Shown here in pieces: positions 1 to 5,767 of a DNA stretch of 5,767 bases; position 1 is the first letter of the stretch, and every line of letters starts with the position of its first letter. The stretch spans positions 1-5,767 of the forward strand of contig CATKZA010000132.1 in the NCBI GenBank assembly GCA_949841235.1, written 5' to 3'. Under the pieces are notes generated by a model that had not been told where the DNA came from, made no database searches, and worked only from the letters and a program-made list of their open reading frames with translations. This DNA comes from an uncultured Clostridiaceae bacterium (GTDB lineage Bacteria; Bacillota; Clostridia; Lachnospirales; Lachnospiraceae). The translations under genes and the position numbers were made by a program.

Positions 1-189
1 AAGAAGAGGGCGGCAGGGTACGTGCTGAAGGATAGCACCGTGTCCTTTCAGAAGGAGCAGGGAAACTACCGATTGAGCGGGACTGTGCAATTCGACAAGA
101 AGCAGGACACCTACAAGGCAATTAAGAAAAAGAATAAGCAATATGTGAAGGAAGCAGAGAATGATGGCGGTGACGGAAACAATCATTGA
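1..189 (+). CDS. yqfD: C-terminal end of a YqfD-like sporulation protein (partial, 5' end outside window)
   Basis: An open frame enters at base 1 and ends at TGA 187-189, giving 62 C-terminal residues. The visible part has a short alternating beta-like stretch (GYVLKDSTVSFQKEQG, then YRLSGTVQF) and a very polar tail rich in Lys, Asn, Asp and Gly. This resembles the end of YqfD family proteins, membrane-anchored sporulation proteins of about 400 residues in Bacillus and Clostridia whose mechanism is poorly defined. The main support is position: yqfD lies directly upstream of phoH in many Firmicutes. The membrane and N-terminal parts are not in the window, so the name rests on a short stretch plus synteny. 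The phoH start and its ribosome binding site lie inside the last 42 bases, so translation of the two genes is probably coupled. Confidence 0.62.
   Translation, partial: KKRAAGYVLKDSTVSFQKEQGNYRLSGTVQFDKKQDTYKAIKKKNKQYVKEAENDGGDGNNH
148..154 (+). promoter_or_regulatory. Ribosome binding site for phoH, inside yqfD
   Basis: AAGGAAG lies 6 bases before ATG 161 and 9 bases before the in-frame ATG 164. Both starts are therefore plausible; the products differ by one Met (MMAVTET or MAVTET). The site is wholly within the upstream coding sequence, which fits translational coupling. Confidence 0.6.
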
Positions 190-1240
190 AATTCCCGTGA
201 AGTACGAGGGGAATATTTTTGGCAGTTTTGATGCCAATATTAAGAAAATAGAGAAGAATCTCAATGTGACCATGGTGGCCAGGGATGGCGCTATCAAGCT
301 GGTGGGGGAGCCTGGAAGGCTGAAGCAGGCGGAGGAGATCTTGATGCAGCTGCTGGAATTGGCCAGGCGGGGAAATACGATTACGGAGCAGAATGTGGAT
401 TATGCCCTGTCCTTTGCATTGGAAGGGGATTCTGCGGATCTGGTGGCCATCGATTCCGATATCGTCAGCCATACGATTCAGGGAAAGCCCATCAAGCCTA
501 AGACGGAGGGGCAGAAGGAGTATGTGAAGCTGATTCGGGAGCGGATGATCGTATTTGGCATCGGGCCGGCGGGGACTGGAAAGACTTATCTTGCCATGGC
601 CATGGCGATTGAGGCATTTCGGCGGGACGAGGTGGGAAAGATCATTCTCACCAGGCCGGCCATCGAGGCGGGGGAAAAGCTGGGATTCCTTCCGGGAGAC
701 CTGCAGAGCAAGGTGGATCCTTATCTGAGGCCGCTGTACGATGCCCTGTACCAGATCATGGGGGCGGAAAGCTATCTGCGGAATGTGGAGAAGGGGCTGA
801 TCGAAGTGGCGCCTCTGGCGTATATGCGCGGGCGCACTTTGGATAATTCCTTTATTATCTTGGACGAGGCTCAGAATACCACGCCCGCCCAGATGAAGAT
901 GTTCCTCACCCGAATTGGATTTGGCTCCAAGGTGGTGGTGACGGGGGATCTGACCCAGAAGGATTTGCCCTTCGATACCAAGTCCGGCTTGGAGCAGGCG
1001 CTGGAAGTGCTGGAGAAGGTGGAGGATATCGGCTTTTCCTATATGACCAGCCAGGATGTGGTGCGGCATCCATTGGTGCAGAAAATCGTGAAAGCATATG
1101 ACAACTATGATAAGCGCTTGGAGAGGAAGAAGCAGGTGGCATCGGCAGCGAAGCGGGAGGACAGGCGTTCCCGCGGAGGCAGAGGAAGATCTCAGGAGGA
1201 TGTGAAGTGGATACACAGGAGAATCGTGGAAGAGAGCTGA
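161..1240 (+). CDS. phoH: PhoH family P-loop ATPase
   Basis: This is a 359-residue cytoplasmic PhoH-like ATPase related to the helicase-type P-loop NTPases. The N-terminal 100 residues resemble the small nucleic-acid-binding region of the family ([17 protein letters not shown], then [15 protein letters not shown]). Walker A is GPAGTGKT at residues 135-142, followed by the conserved [19 protein letters not shown] block (162-180). Walker B is [10 protein letters not shown] (231-240), and a sensor-like VVTGDLTQ lies at 259-266. The family is induced by phosphate starvation in E. coli; a role in RNA metabolism is suggested by its recurrent linkage to ybeY, seen again here two genes downstream. 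The biochemical role is not settled. The last 40 residues form a very basic Arg/Lys/Gly tail ([10 protein letters not shown] at 335-344), making the protein longer than the roughly 320 residues usual for short PhoH. The gene starts inside yqfD, and its end contains the start of the next gene. Confidence 0.96.
   Translation: MMAVTETIIEIPVKYEGNIFGSFDANIKKIEKNLNVTMVARDGAIKLVGEPGRLKQAEEILMQLLELARRGNTITEQNVDYALSFALEGDSADLVAIDSDIVSHTIQGKPIKPKTEGQKEYVKLIRERMIVFGIGPAGTGKTYLAMAMAIEAFRRDEVGKIILTRPAIEAGEKLGFLPGDLQSKVDPYLRPLYDALYQIMGAESYLRNVEKGLIEVAPLAYMRGRTLDNSFIILDEAQNTTPAQMKMFLTRIGFGSKVVVTGDLTQKDLPFDTKSGLEQALEVLEKVEDIGFSYMTSQDVVRHPLVQKIVKAYDNYDKRLERKKQVASAAKREDRRSRGGRGRSQEDVKWIHRRIVEES
1194..1199 (+). 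promoter_or_regulatory. Strong ribosome binding site that decides the GTG start of the HD protein
   Basis: A perfect AGGAGG lies 7 bases before GTG 1207, inside the 3' end of phoH. The closer GTG at 1202 is in another frame and only 2 bases away. No ATG near this site is in frame with the HD gene, so GTG 1207 is the best start. Confidence 0.75.
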
Positions 1241-2541
1241 TACAGAACATCTGCCTGTATCTGGCACCGCTGATGGCAGCGGCGGTACATGGTCTTTTGG
1301 AGAGAGAGACATTGCAGACGCTTTTTTCCAACGTATTTTTCATGGTGCTGCTCTCCAGCGGCTATCTGTTGTTTCTCCGCACCAGCGGAAGAGTTTTTTA
1401 CCGAAGGATTCGCAGTCAGGGCATATTTTGGGGATGTTTTATGCTTTCCTTTCTCTTTTTGGGGATCTGCCCCGTGAGAAATATGGGCGTGCTGTGGCTT
1501 CTGGTGGTGGCATTTGCGGCCATGGAGGCAGGACTGGAACTGGCGGCTTCCCTGCATGTGCTTCTGATGACCGGCTATGTCATTCTGGTTCTGATGGAGG
1601 GCGGGGATCTGTATGCCTTTGCGGTGGCAACCCTCTTTGGGTTTCTCCTGGCCACTCTGTTCTCCCTGTACCGCATGAAGGAGGCAACAGTGTATCTTGC
1701 AGTGATCCTTATGGCGGTGGATGGAGTGCTGCAGCTGGTGAGGTATCGGCTGAATATGCATGTCCTCCGGGTTCACGCCGTGCAGATAGCGGTGGAGATG
1801 GTGGGGATTTTGGCGATGGTGTTTCTGGGGTATTGTTATCTGCGGTATCTGGGGAGTCGCAATCTGGCAATGGGTAAGGAAGAGGCAGCCATGGCATCGG
1901 CAGGAGGGTCTCCCGGTGGGGAGGATGGCAAGGGGGTGCCTGTGCAGGAGATGGACAAGGGGCCGGGAGTACCCGGGGAAGAGGATCGGCCATTGGAACA
2001 GGTCTCTGAGCGGGAATCTCTGGAGCGGGTGCTGGAGGAGGAGTTTTCCCTGGCGGTGGAGCTGCGGGAGTATTCCGGGGATTTGTACCGCCATTCCTGC
2101 CGGGTGTCCGATCTGGCGGGCAGGGCTGCGGATGCCATCGGAGCAGACGGGCTTCTGGCCAAGGCGGGGGGATTATACCATGAGATGGGCAGGATGGCGG
2201 AATCGGGGAACTATGTGGAGGCAGGTGAGGCGCTGGGTGAGGAATATTCCTTTCCAGAGAGATTGCAGAGCGTAATCAGGCAGCATAGTCCGAATTATGA
2301 GATACCCGATTCGCCGGAGGCAGCGGTGGTGATGCTAAGCGATTGCATTCTTTCCACCAGCGATTATTTGAAGAAAAGCGGGATGCGGGAAAAACTGACA
2401 GATGAGAAATTGGTACATAATGTGATACAGAATCGCTTGTCTAAGGGAAATCTCAAGGACAGCGGGATGACGGTGGATCAGCTGGAGGCATTGCAGGCAT
2501 ATTTTACCGCCCATGCTTTTGAGAAGGGGGATGGCAGATGA
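1207..2541 (+). CDS. Short PgpH/YqfF-like membrane protein with a degenerate HD phosphohydrolase domain
   Basis: This 444-residue protein sits in the slot of yqfF/pgpH between phoH and ybeY. Residues 12-213 hold seven or eight hydrophobic segments (about 12-31, 39-57, 72-90, 93-131 as one or two, 135-155, 160-178, 190-213). A Gly/Pro/Glu-rich linker at about 220-265 follows, then a C-terminal HD-like domain. The HD family match includes YRHS (H296), AGRAADAIGAD (304-314), LYHEMGR (323-329), IRQHSPN (357-363) and VVMLSD ending at D379. The end, IQNRLSKGNLKDSGMTVDQL, matches the PgpH C-terminal pattern. Full PgpH proteins are c-di-AMP phosphodiesterases of about 700 residues with a large extracellular domain before seven TM helices; that domain is absent here. 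The metal-binding HD pair is HE (325-326), QHH is QHS, and the stretch between them is about 25-30 residues short with no histidine. The fold assignment is confident. Activity is doubtful: it could be an inactive sensor or an altered enzyme. It overlaps phoH by 34 bases and ybeY by 4. Confidence 0.82.
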   Translation: MDTQENRGRELIQNICLYLAPLMAAAVHGLLERETLQTLFSNVFFMVLLSSGYLLFLRTSGRVFYRRIRSQGIFWGCFMLSFLFLGICPVRNMGVLWLLVVAFAAMEAGLELAASLHVLLMTGYVILVLMEGGDLYAFAVATLFGFLLATLFSLYRMKEATVYLAVILMAVDGVLQLVRYRLNMHVLRVHAVQIAVEMVGILAMVFLGYCYLRYLGSRNLAMGKEEAAMASAGGSPGGEDGKGVPVQEMDKGPGVPGEEDRPLEQVSERESLERVLEEEFSLAVELREYSGDLYRHSCRVSDLAGRAADAIGADGLLAKAGGLYHEMGRMAESGNYVEAGEALGEEYSFPERLQSVIRQHSPNYEIPDSPEAAVVMLSDCILSTSDYLKKSGMREKLTDEKLVHNVIQNRLSKGNLKDSGMTVDQLEALQAYFTAHAFEKGDGR

Positions 2542-3044
2542 CAGTTTTATTTGAGCGGGATGGGGAGGAAGAGATAGGCTTCGACTATGAGGAAGTGTTA
2601 AGGAAGGTGGTGGGGGAGGCATTGCGCCAGGAGCAGTGTCCCTATGAGTGCGAGGTCAATGTGAGGCTGACGGAGAATGAGGGCATCCGCAGGCTGAATC
2701 AGGAATTTCGGGATTTGGACGTGCCTACGGACGTGCTGTCCTTTCCCATGGTGGAATACGAAGTACCCGCAGATTTTTCCCAGCTGGACTCCCCGGAGGC
2801 ACAGGTCATGTATTTTAACCTGGATACGAAGGAACTGCTGCTGGGGGATATCGTGATTTCCTTAGAGCGGGCAAGGGAACAGTCGGAGGAGTATGGGCAC
2901 AGCTTAGAGCGGGAACTTGCCTTCCTCACTGCCCACAGCATGCTGCACCTGATGGGATATGACCATATGGAGGAGGATGAGCGGGAAGTGATGGAGGAGA
3001 AGCAGGAGAACATTTTACAGAACTTGGGCATTACCAGAGATTAA
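2538..3044 (+). CDS. ybeY: YbeY endoribonuclease (16S rRNA maturation and ribosome quality control)
   Basis: A 168-residue cytoplasmic metalloprotein. The diagnostic zinc site HSMLHLMGYDH spans residues 133-143, with H133, H137 and H143 as the expected metal ligands. The substrate-side block LNQEFRDLDVPTDVLSFP (53-70) includes the conserved Arg (R58), and LLGDIVISLERA (101-112) is the other family signature. Known YbeY proteins are single-strand endoribonucleases needed for 16S rRNA 3' end processing and 70S quality control in several bacteria. Compared with the E. coli form there is an acidic insert at about 72-99, between LSFP and LLGDI, which I recall as common in clostridial homologues. 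The ATG overlaps the upstream stop (ATGA at 2538-2541), with AAGGGGG at 2524-2530 seven bases before it, so translation is probably coupled to the HD protein. Nothing appears truncated. Confidence 0.97.
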   Translation: MTVLFERDGEEEIGFDYEEVLRKVVGEALRQEQCPYECEVNVRLTENEGIRRLNQEFRDLDVPTDVLSFPMVEYEVPADFSQLDSPEAQVMYFNLDTKELLLGDIVISLERAREQSEEYGHSLERELAFLTAHSMLHLMGYDHMEEDEREVMEEKQENILQNLGITRD

Positions 3045-3059
3045 AGACGGAGGCTATGT

Positions 3060-4706
3060 ATGGGGGAAGATAGACAGGTGAAAGCCAGTGGATTTTTGAA
3101 GCAGGGCAGCGTACTTGCCATGGCATCGATTTTGGTGCGCATGATTGGGCTGGTGTACCGCATTCCCATGAATAATATCCTGGGGGATGAGGGGATGGGG
3201 ATTTACTCTGCCTCTTACGAGGTCTACAATATCATGCTGATTATCTCCTCCTACGGCCTGCCCATGGCGGTGTCCAAGCTGGTCTCTGCCAAGTGCGCCC
3301 AGGGGCGGTATCGAAGCGCCTATACGCTGTTTCGGAGGTCATTGTTCTTCTCCTTCTTTACCGGGGGCATTGCGGCTCTTCTGCTGTATTTCGGGGCGGA
3401 TATGCTGGAGAGCAATTTCTTTGCCAAGTATCGGGGGATTGCCCTGCCGCTGAGAGTGCTGGCACCTACGATCTTTATCGTGGCGGTAATGGGGGTGTTC
3501 CGGGGACTGTTTCAGGGACGCAAGACCATGATGCCCACGGCGGTGTCCCAGATTTTTGAGCAGATTATTAATGCCTTTGTGAGCGTGGCGGCATCCTTCA
3601 TGCTTATGAGAAAGTACAGCACTTCCCCGGAAGTGGCTGGCTGGGGGGCGGCAGGTGGCACCATGGGCACTTTGTTCGGTGCTTTGGCCGCCTTTCTCAT
3701 TCTCTTCTTCATCTATCTCCTCTACCGGCCGGTGATGGAGAGGCAGAAGGGAAGGGACAGATTATCTTCCCGGGAGAGTTTGGCGGCATCCTATCGGCTC
3801 ATCCTGTGGACGGTGGTTCCCATTATTCTGAGCCAGACGGTATACCAGCTTAGCGGGATCATTGATGTGACACTGTTCAATATGGCTATGGAGGATAAGG
3901 GAATGTCTGCAAGGAAGGTGAGTTCCCTGCTGGGCATCTACAGTACCAAGTATCGCTTGCTGGTGAATGTGCCTACGGCGGTGTCCACGGCCATTGCATC
4001 TTCCATGATACCGGCCTTGGTAGCCTCCTATCTGAAAAACCATACCAGAGAGGTTCATCAGAGGGTGGGGCTGGCGATTAAATTCAATATGATTATCGCA
4101 TTTCCCTCGGCGGTGGGGCTGGCGGTATTGGGGGAGCCGATTCTGAGGCTTCTGTTCCGCAATTCTGATTTTGCCCTGGGGGGGACCATGCTGATGACGG
4201 GTTCCGCCTGCGTGATTTTCTATGCCTTGTCCACCGTGACCAGCGGCGTGCTGCAGAGCATTGACCGGATGAATCTGCCGGTGATTCACTCTCTGGTGTC
4301 TCTGATACTCCATGTGGTGCTGGTGTATGGGCTGCTGGCCTTCACGGAGATGGGCGTCTATGCCCTGGTGCTGGGAAACGTGACGTATCCCATGCTGGTG
4401 TGCTATCTCAATGGCAGGGCAGTGAGGAAGCATTTGGGGTTTCGCCAGGAGGTGGTGCGGACATTTTCCGTACCCCTTATCGCTTCGGTATTGATGGGAA
4501 TATTGACCTATCTGGTCTATCAGGGATGCTTTCTGCTGACCCATCGGATCTATGTGGCTATCCTTCCGGCGGTGATTGTGGCGGTGTTCAGCTATTTCGT
4601 GCTGGTACTGAAGCTGCTGGCGCTTAGCAGAACGGAATTGTATGAATTTCCTTTCGGGCGCAGGATGTCCATTCTGGCGGACAAGCTGCATCTATTGAAG
4701 GGATAA
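3060..4706 (+). CDS. MurJ/SpoVB-family polysaccharide or lipid II flippase (YtgP-like)
   Basis: A 548-residue integral membrane protein of the MOP exporter superfamily, with about 14 hydrophobic segments and almost no soluble domain. Family signatures near the N-terminus are FLKQGSVLAMASILVRMIGL (12-31), YRIPMNNILGDEGMGIYS (33-50) and SYGLPMAVSKLVS (64-76). RGLFQGRKTMMPTAVSQIFE (148-167) is characteristic of the YtgP/SpoVB group. A Lys/Arg-rich loop at about 223-238 separates the two halves, and the C-terminus (525-548) is polar and probably cytoplasmic. Members flip lipid-linked cell-wall precursors; B. subtilis YtgP (MurJ, 544 residues) serves vegetative peptidoglycan and SpoVB (518 residues) the spore cortex. 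Length favours YtgP, but a tree is needed to tell them apart, so I give no symbol. ACGGAGG at 3047-3053 lies 6 bases before ATG 3060, and ybeY ends only 15 bases upstream, so the gene is probably the last of the operon, followed by a terminator. Confidence 0.93.
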   Translation: MGEDRQVKASGFLKQGSVLAMASILVRMIGLVYRIPMNNILGDEGMGIYSASYEVYNIMLIISSYGLPMAVSKLVSAKCAQGRYRSAYTLFRRSLFFSFFTGGIAALLLYFGADMLESNFFAKYRGIALPLRVLAPTIFIVAVMGVFRGLFQGRKTMMPTAVSQIFEQIINAFVSVAASFMLMRKYSTSPEVAGWGAAGGTMGTLFGALAAFLILFFIYLLYRPVMERQKGRDRLSSRESLAASYRLILWTVVPIILSQTVYQLSGIIDVTLFNMAMEDKGMSARKVSSLLGIYSTKYRLLVNVPTAVSTAIASSMIPALVASYLKNHTREVHQRVGLAIKFNMIIAFPSAVGLAVLGEPILRLLFRNSDFALGGTMLMTGSACVIFYALSTVTSGVLQSIDRMNLPVIHSLVSLILHVVLVYGLLAFTEMGVYALVLGNVTYPMLVCYLNGRAVRKHLGFRQEVVRTFSVPLIASVLMGILTYLVYQGCFLLTHRIYVAILPAVIVAVFSYFVLVLKLLALSRTELYEFPFGRRMSILADKLHLLKG

Positions 4707-4707
4707 A

Positions 4708-4767
4708 AAGAATGAAGATTTACTACGGCGGTACAAGACACCGCCTAAGTAAAACTAAGTCATTCTT
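4708..4767 (+). repeat. 60-nt interrupted inverted repeat (large hairpin) directly after the flippase gene
   Basis: The two halves pair over about 22 base pairs. The outer arms are AAGAATGA (4708-4715) with TCATTCTT (4760-4767). A short AG/CT step follows, with a 3-base bulge on the right (4757-4759) and one A-A mismatch. Then TTTACT (4719-4724) pairs with AGTAAA (4748-4753), a 2x2 internal loop intervenes, and GGCGGT (4727-4732) pairs with ACCGCC (4740-4745) around the loop ACAAGAC. It begins one base after the stop codon and lacks a T run, so it is not a simple terminator. It could be an mRNA-stabilising 3' structure, a short palindromic repeat or a small MITE. I cannot tell from one copy. 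Confidence 0.7.
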
Positions 4768-4769
4768 AA

Positions 4770-4799
4770 GAAGAACGCAAAAGCAGCGTTCTTCGTTTT
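4770..4799 (+). terminator. Rho-independent terminator of the yqfD-to-flippase operon
   Basis: GAAGAACGC (4770-4778) pairs perfectly over 9 bp with GCGTTCTTC (4786-4794) around the loop AAAAGCA, followed by GTTTTG. The stem is clear, but the T run is only four bases, so termination may be incomplete. There is no comparable A run on the left side, so it would work mainly on the + strand. It lies between the flippase stop and the next gene, also on the + strand. Confidence 0.75.
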
Positions 4800-4862
4800 G
4801 TGGGTTGTTTGTGCCACCTGTGGCGGCATGGATGGAAGAGTGGATGAAATTCGCAGGCTGAG

Positions 4863-4869
4863 AAAGGAG
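4863..4869 (+). promoter_or_regulatory. Ribosome binding site with unusual spacing to the SWIM/SNF2 gene
   Basis: AAAGGAG is a strong site, but only one base separates it from ATG 4871, and 13 bases separate it from the next in-frame ATG (4883). An in-frame ATT codon at 4877 is at the ideal distance of 7 bases. An in-frame stop at 4859-4861 rules out any start further upstream. The true start is therefore uncertain between 4871 and 4883. Confidence 0.55.
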
Positions 4870-4870
4870 C

Positions 4871-5767
4871 ATGAATATTTCTATGCATAATATTACCCGT
4901 GAAGCAATCAGGCAGATGGCATCTTCGGAGACGGTGTATTACAGGGGGATGCGCTATTATGCGGCCCATGCGGTGTCCAAGGTGACCTGGAATGAGACTA
5001 GCAGGCAGTACCGGGCGCTGGTGAAGGGGGGAAGCCAGTACATCGTGACCATTTCCCCGGAGGAGGATATGGGCTATACCTGCAATTGTCCCGCCTATGT
5101 GAAGTATTCGGGGGCATGCAAGCATGTTATTGCCACCATGCTGTTTATTGCGGACTACCAGCAGCGGAAGAATGCGGATAGTACCCAGGAGCCGGAGGAG
5201 AAGACTGCCTACCAGATTGTGGAATACTTTAGGAAACGGGAATATCGCCAGCTCACTCCCCATTATTATCATGTCACCCTGTCCATCACCGTGCCGGAAT
5301 TTATGAAAAACCAGAATGCCAAAGCGTATCTCAGCCTCTATGCGGGTGCGGGAAAGATGTACAAGGTATCCAACACGAAAAAGTTTATTACGGATTATTA
5401 TCAGGAAAAGACGATACGGCTTGGCAAGGAATTTTGCTTCATTCCCGGAGAGTGCGACTTTGATGAGACATCGAAGCCGATTTTGGAGTATCTGACAGAA
5501 ATGTATGAGGTTCAGGAGACCTTGGGCAAGACCTATTACTCGAACCTGTTTAACAGGCAGGAGATCGTGCTTTCCAAGAGGATGCTGGAAAAGGTGCTGT
5601 CTCTGGCGGCGGGGAGTTTTTGCACTCTGTATCTCTATGGGAAGAAGATGGAGGATGTGGAGATCATTCAGGGGAATCCTACGTTGGAAATGGACTTGAA
5701 AATGGAGAAGGATGTTCTCCAGCTGCAATATTCGGGAGAGCATCCCCTGTTGTCCCTATGCGAGGAT
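4871..5767 (+). CDS. N-terminal part of a SWIM zinc-finger SNF2-family helicase (partial, 3' end outside window)
   Basis: An open frame of 299 codons runs to the window end without a stop. A SWIM zinc finger is clear: C71-x-C73, nine residues, C83-x-H85 (CNCPAYVKYSGACKH, bases 5081-5125), preceded by the typical beta-rich region with GSQYIVTISP. Residues about 130-299 (YYHVTLSITVP, AKAYLSLYAGAGKMYKVSN, KKFITDY, LGKEFCFIPGECDFD) look like the bacterial SNF2-helicase-associated region that sits between the SWIM finger and the ATPase core in Firmicute proteins of about 1000 or more residues. The Walker A and DEAH motifs would lie beyond the window, so the helicase assignment rests on this N-terminal architecture. 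SWIM fingers bind DNA or protein, and such proteins are presumed to be chromatin- or RNA-polymerase-associated translocases (RapA/SNF2-like). The exact role here is unknown. The terminator upstream suggests its own transcription, although I found no convincing promoter. Start 4871 is the first in-frame ATG after the stop at 4859; 4883 is an alternative. Confidence 0.87.
   Translation, partial: MNISMHNITREAIRQMASSETVYYRGMRYYAAHAVSKVTWNETSRQYRALVKGGSQYIVTISPEEDMGYTCNCPAYVKYSGACKHVIATMLFIADYQQRKNADSTQEPEEKTAYQIVEYFRKREYRQLTPHYYHVTLSITVPEFMKNQNAKAYLSLYAGAGKMYKVSNTKKFITDYYQEKTIRLGKEFCFIPGECDFDETSKPILEYLTEMYEVQETLGKTYYSNLFNRQEIVLSKRMLEKVLSLAAGSFCTLYLYGKKMEDVEIIQGNPTLEMDLKMEKDVLQLQYSGEHPLLSLCED

Noticed and set aside
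122..1312. 396-codon open frame on the minus strand opposite phoH
   Set aside because: It lies over a gene with unmistakable PhoH motifs; its product is a His/Leu/Arg-rich composition typical of the complement of GC-rich coding DNA, with no recognisable domain.
1289..1877. Overlapping + strand frames (1289-1477, 1428-1877) as small genes or signs of a frameshift in the HD protein
   Set aside because: The 444-codon frame is continuous and gives coherent TM segments throughout; the alternative frames are Gly/Cys/Ser-rich shadow translations.
1192..2094. 300-codon minus-strand frame opposite the HD protein gene
   Set aside because: Gln/His-rich shadow translation with no motif. The + strand encodes clear TM segments and a strong SD with a sensible start.
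3056..3073. Out-of-frame ATG four bases before the flippase start, giving a 5-codon mini-ORF
   Set aside because: Only 2 bases from the SD and very short; ATG 3060 has ideal 6-base spacing. Most likely chance.
3762..4691. 309-codon minus-strand frame opposite the flippase gene
   Set aside because: Extremely His/Gln-rich, as expected when hydrophobic TM codons are read in reverse; no domain recognised.
4695..4723. TTGAAG with a T/A-rich hexamer 17 bases later, as a promoter for the helicase gene
   Set aside because: The -10 candidate (ATTTAC) is poor and any transcript would run straight into the terminator at 4770-4799.
4813..4824. GCCAC-CT-GTGGC dyad upstream of the SWIM/SNF2 gene, possible operator
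   Set aside because: Five-base arms with a 2-base gap are expected by chance at this GC content, and there is no recognisable promoter beside it.
4766..5743. 325-codon minus-strand frame opposite the SWIM/SNF2 gene
   Set aside because: The + strand carries a precise CxC...CxH SWIM finger and SNF2-associated motifs. The minus frame starts within the terminator hairpin and has no recognisable domain.

Overview
The window looks like chromosomal housekeeping DNA from an anaerobic Firmicute, most likely a moderately GC-rich Lachnospiraceae/Clostridia member. This is inferred from gene content and order (yqfD-like, phoH, PgpH-like HD protein, ybeY), strong AGGAGG-type ribosome binding sites, a YtgP/SpoVB-type flippase and a clostridial-style SWIM/SNF2 helicase. 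All genes lie on the + strand, and that strand is strikingly G-rich within them. I see no tRNA, rRNA, CRISPR array, transposase or phage gene.

Bases 1-4706 hold one tightly packed gene cluster, probably one operon that begins upstream. In order they are: the 3' end of a YqfD-like sporulation gene; phoH, which starts inside it (29-base overlap); a short membrane-anchored PgpH/YqfF-like HD protein starting with GTG inside phoH (34-base overlap); ybeY, coupled by a 4-base ATGA overlap; and a 14-TM MurJ/SpoVB-family flippase after a 15-base gap. The first four follow the classical Firmicute order yqfD-phoH-yqfF-ybeY. The flippase sits where dgkA, cdd and era often follow. The theme is RNA metabolism and ribosome maturation (PhoH, YbeY), possible nucleotide signalling (HD protein) and envelope or spore-wall synthesis (YqfD, flippase).

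Bases 4707-4870 are intergenic. They contain a 60-nt interrupted inverted repeat (4708-4767) followed two bases later by a compact terminator hairpin with a short T run (4770-4799). After this, a SWIM zinc-finger/SNF2-helicase-type gene starts at about 4871 and runs off the window end.

The most interesting object is the HD protein. It is about 444 residues, lacks the large extracellular domain of PgpH, and has a shortened HD domain with HE in place of HD and at least one further metal-binding histidine not visible. It may be an inactivated or repurposed member of the c-di-AMP phosphodiesterase family. The structured gap after the flippase and the odd initiation region of the helicase gene are secondary points of interest. 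I found no convincing evidence of a wholly new multi-gene system.
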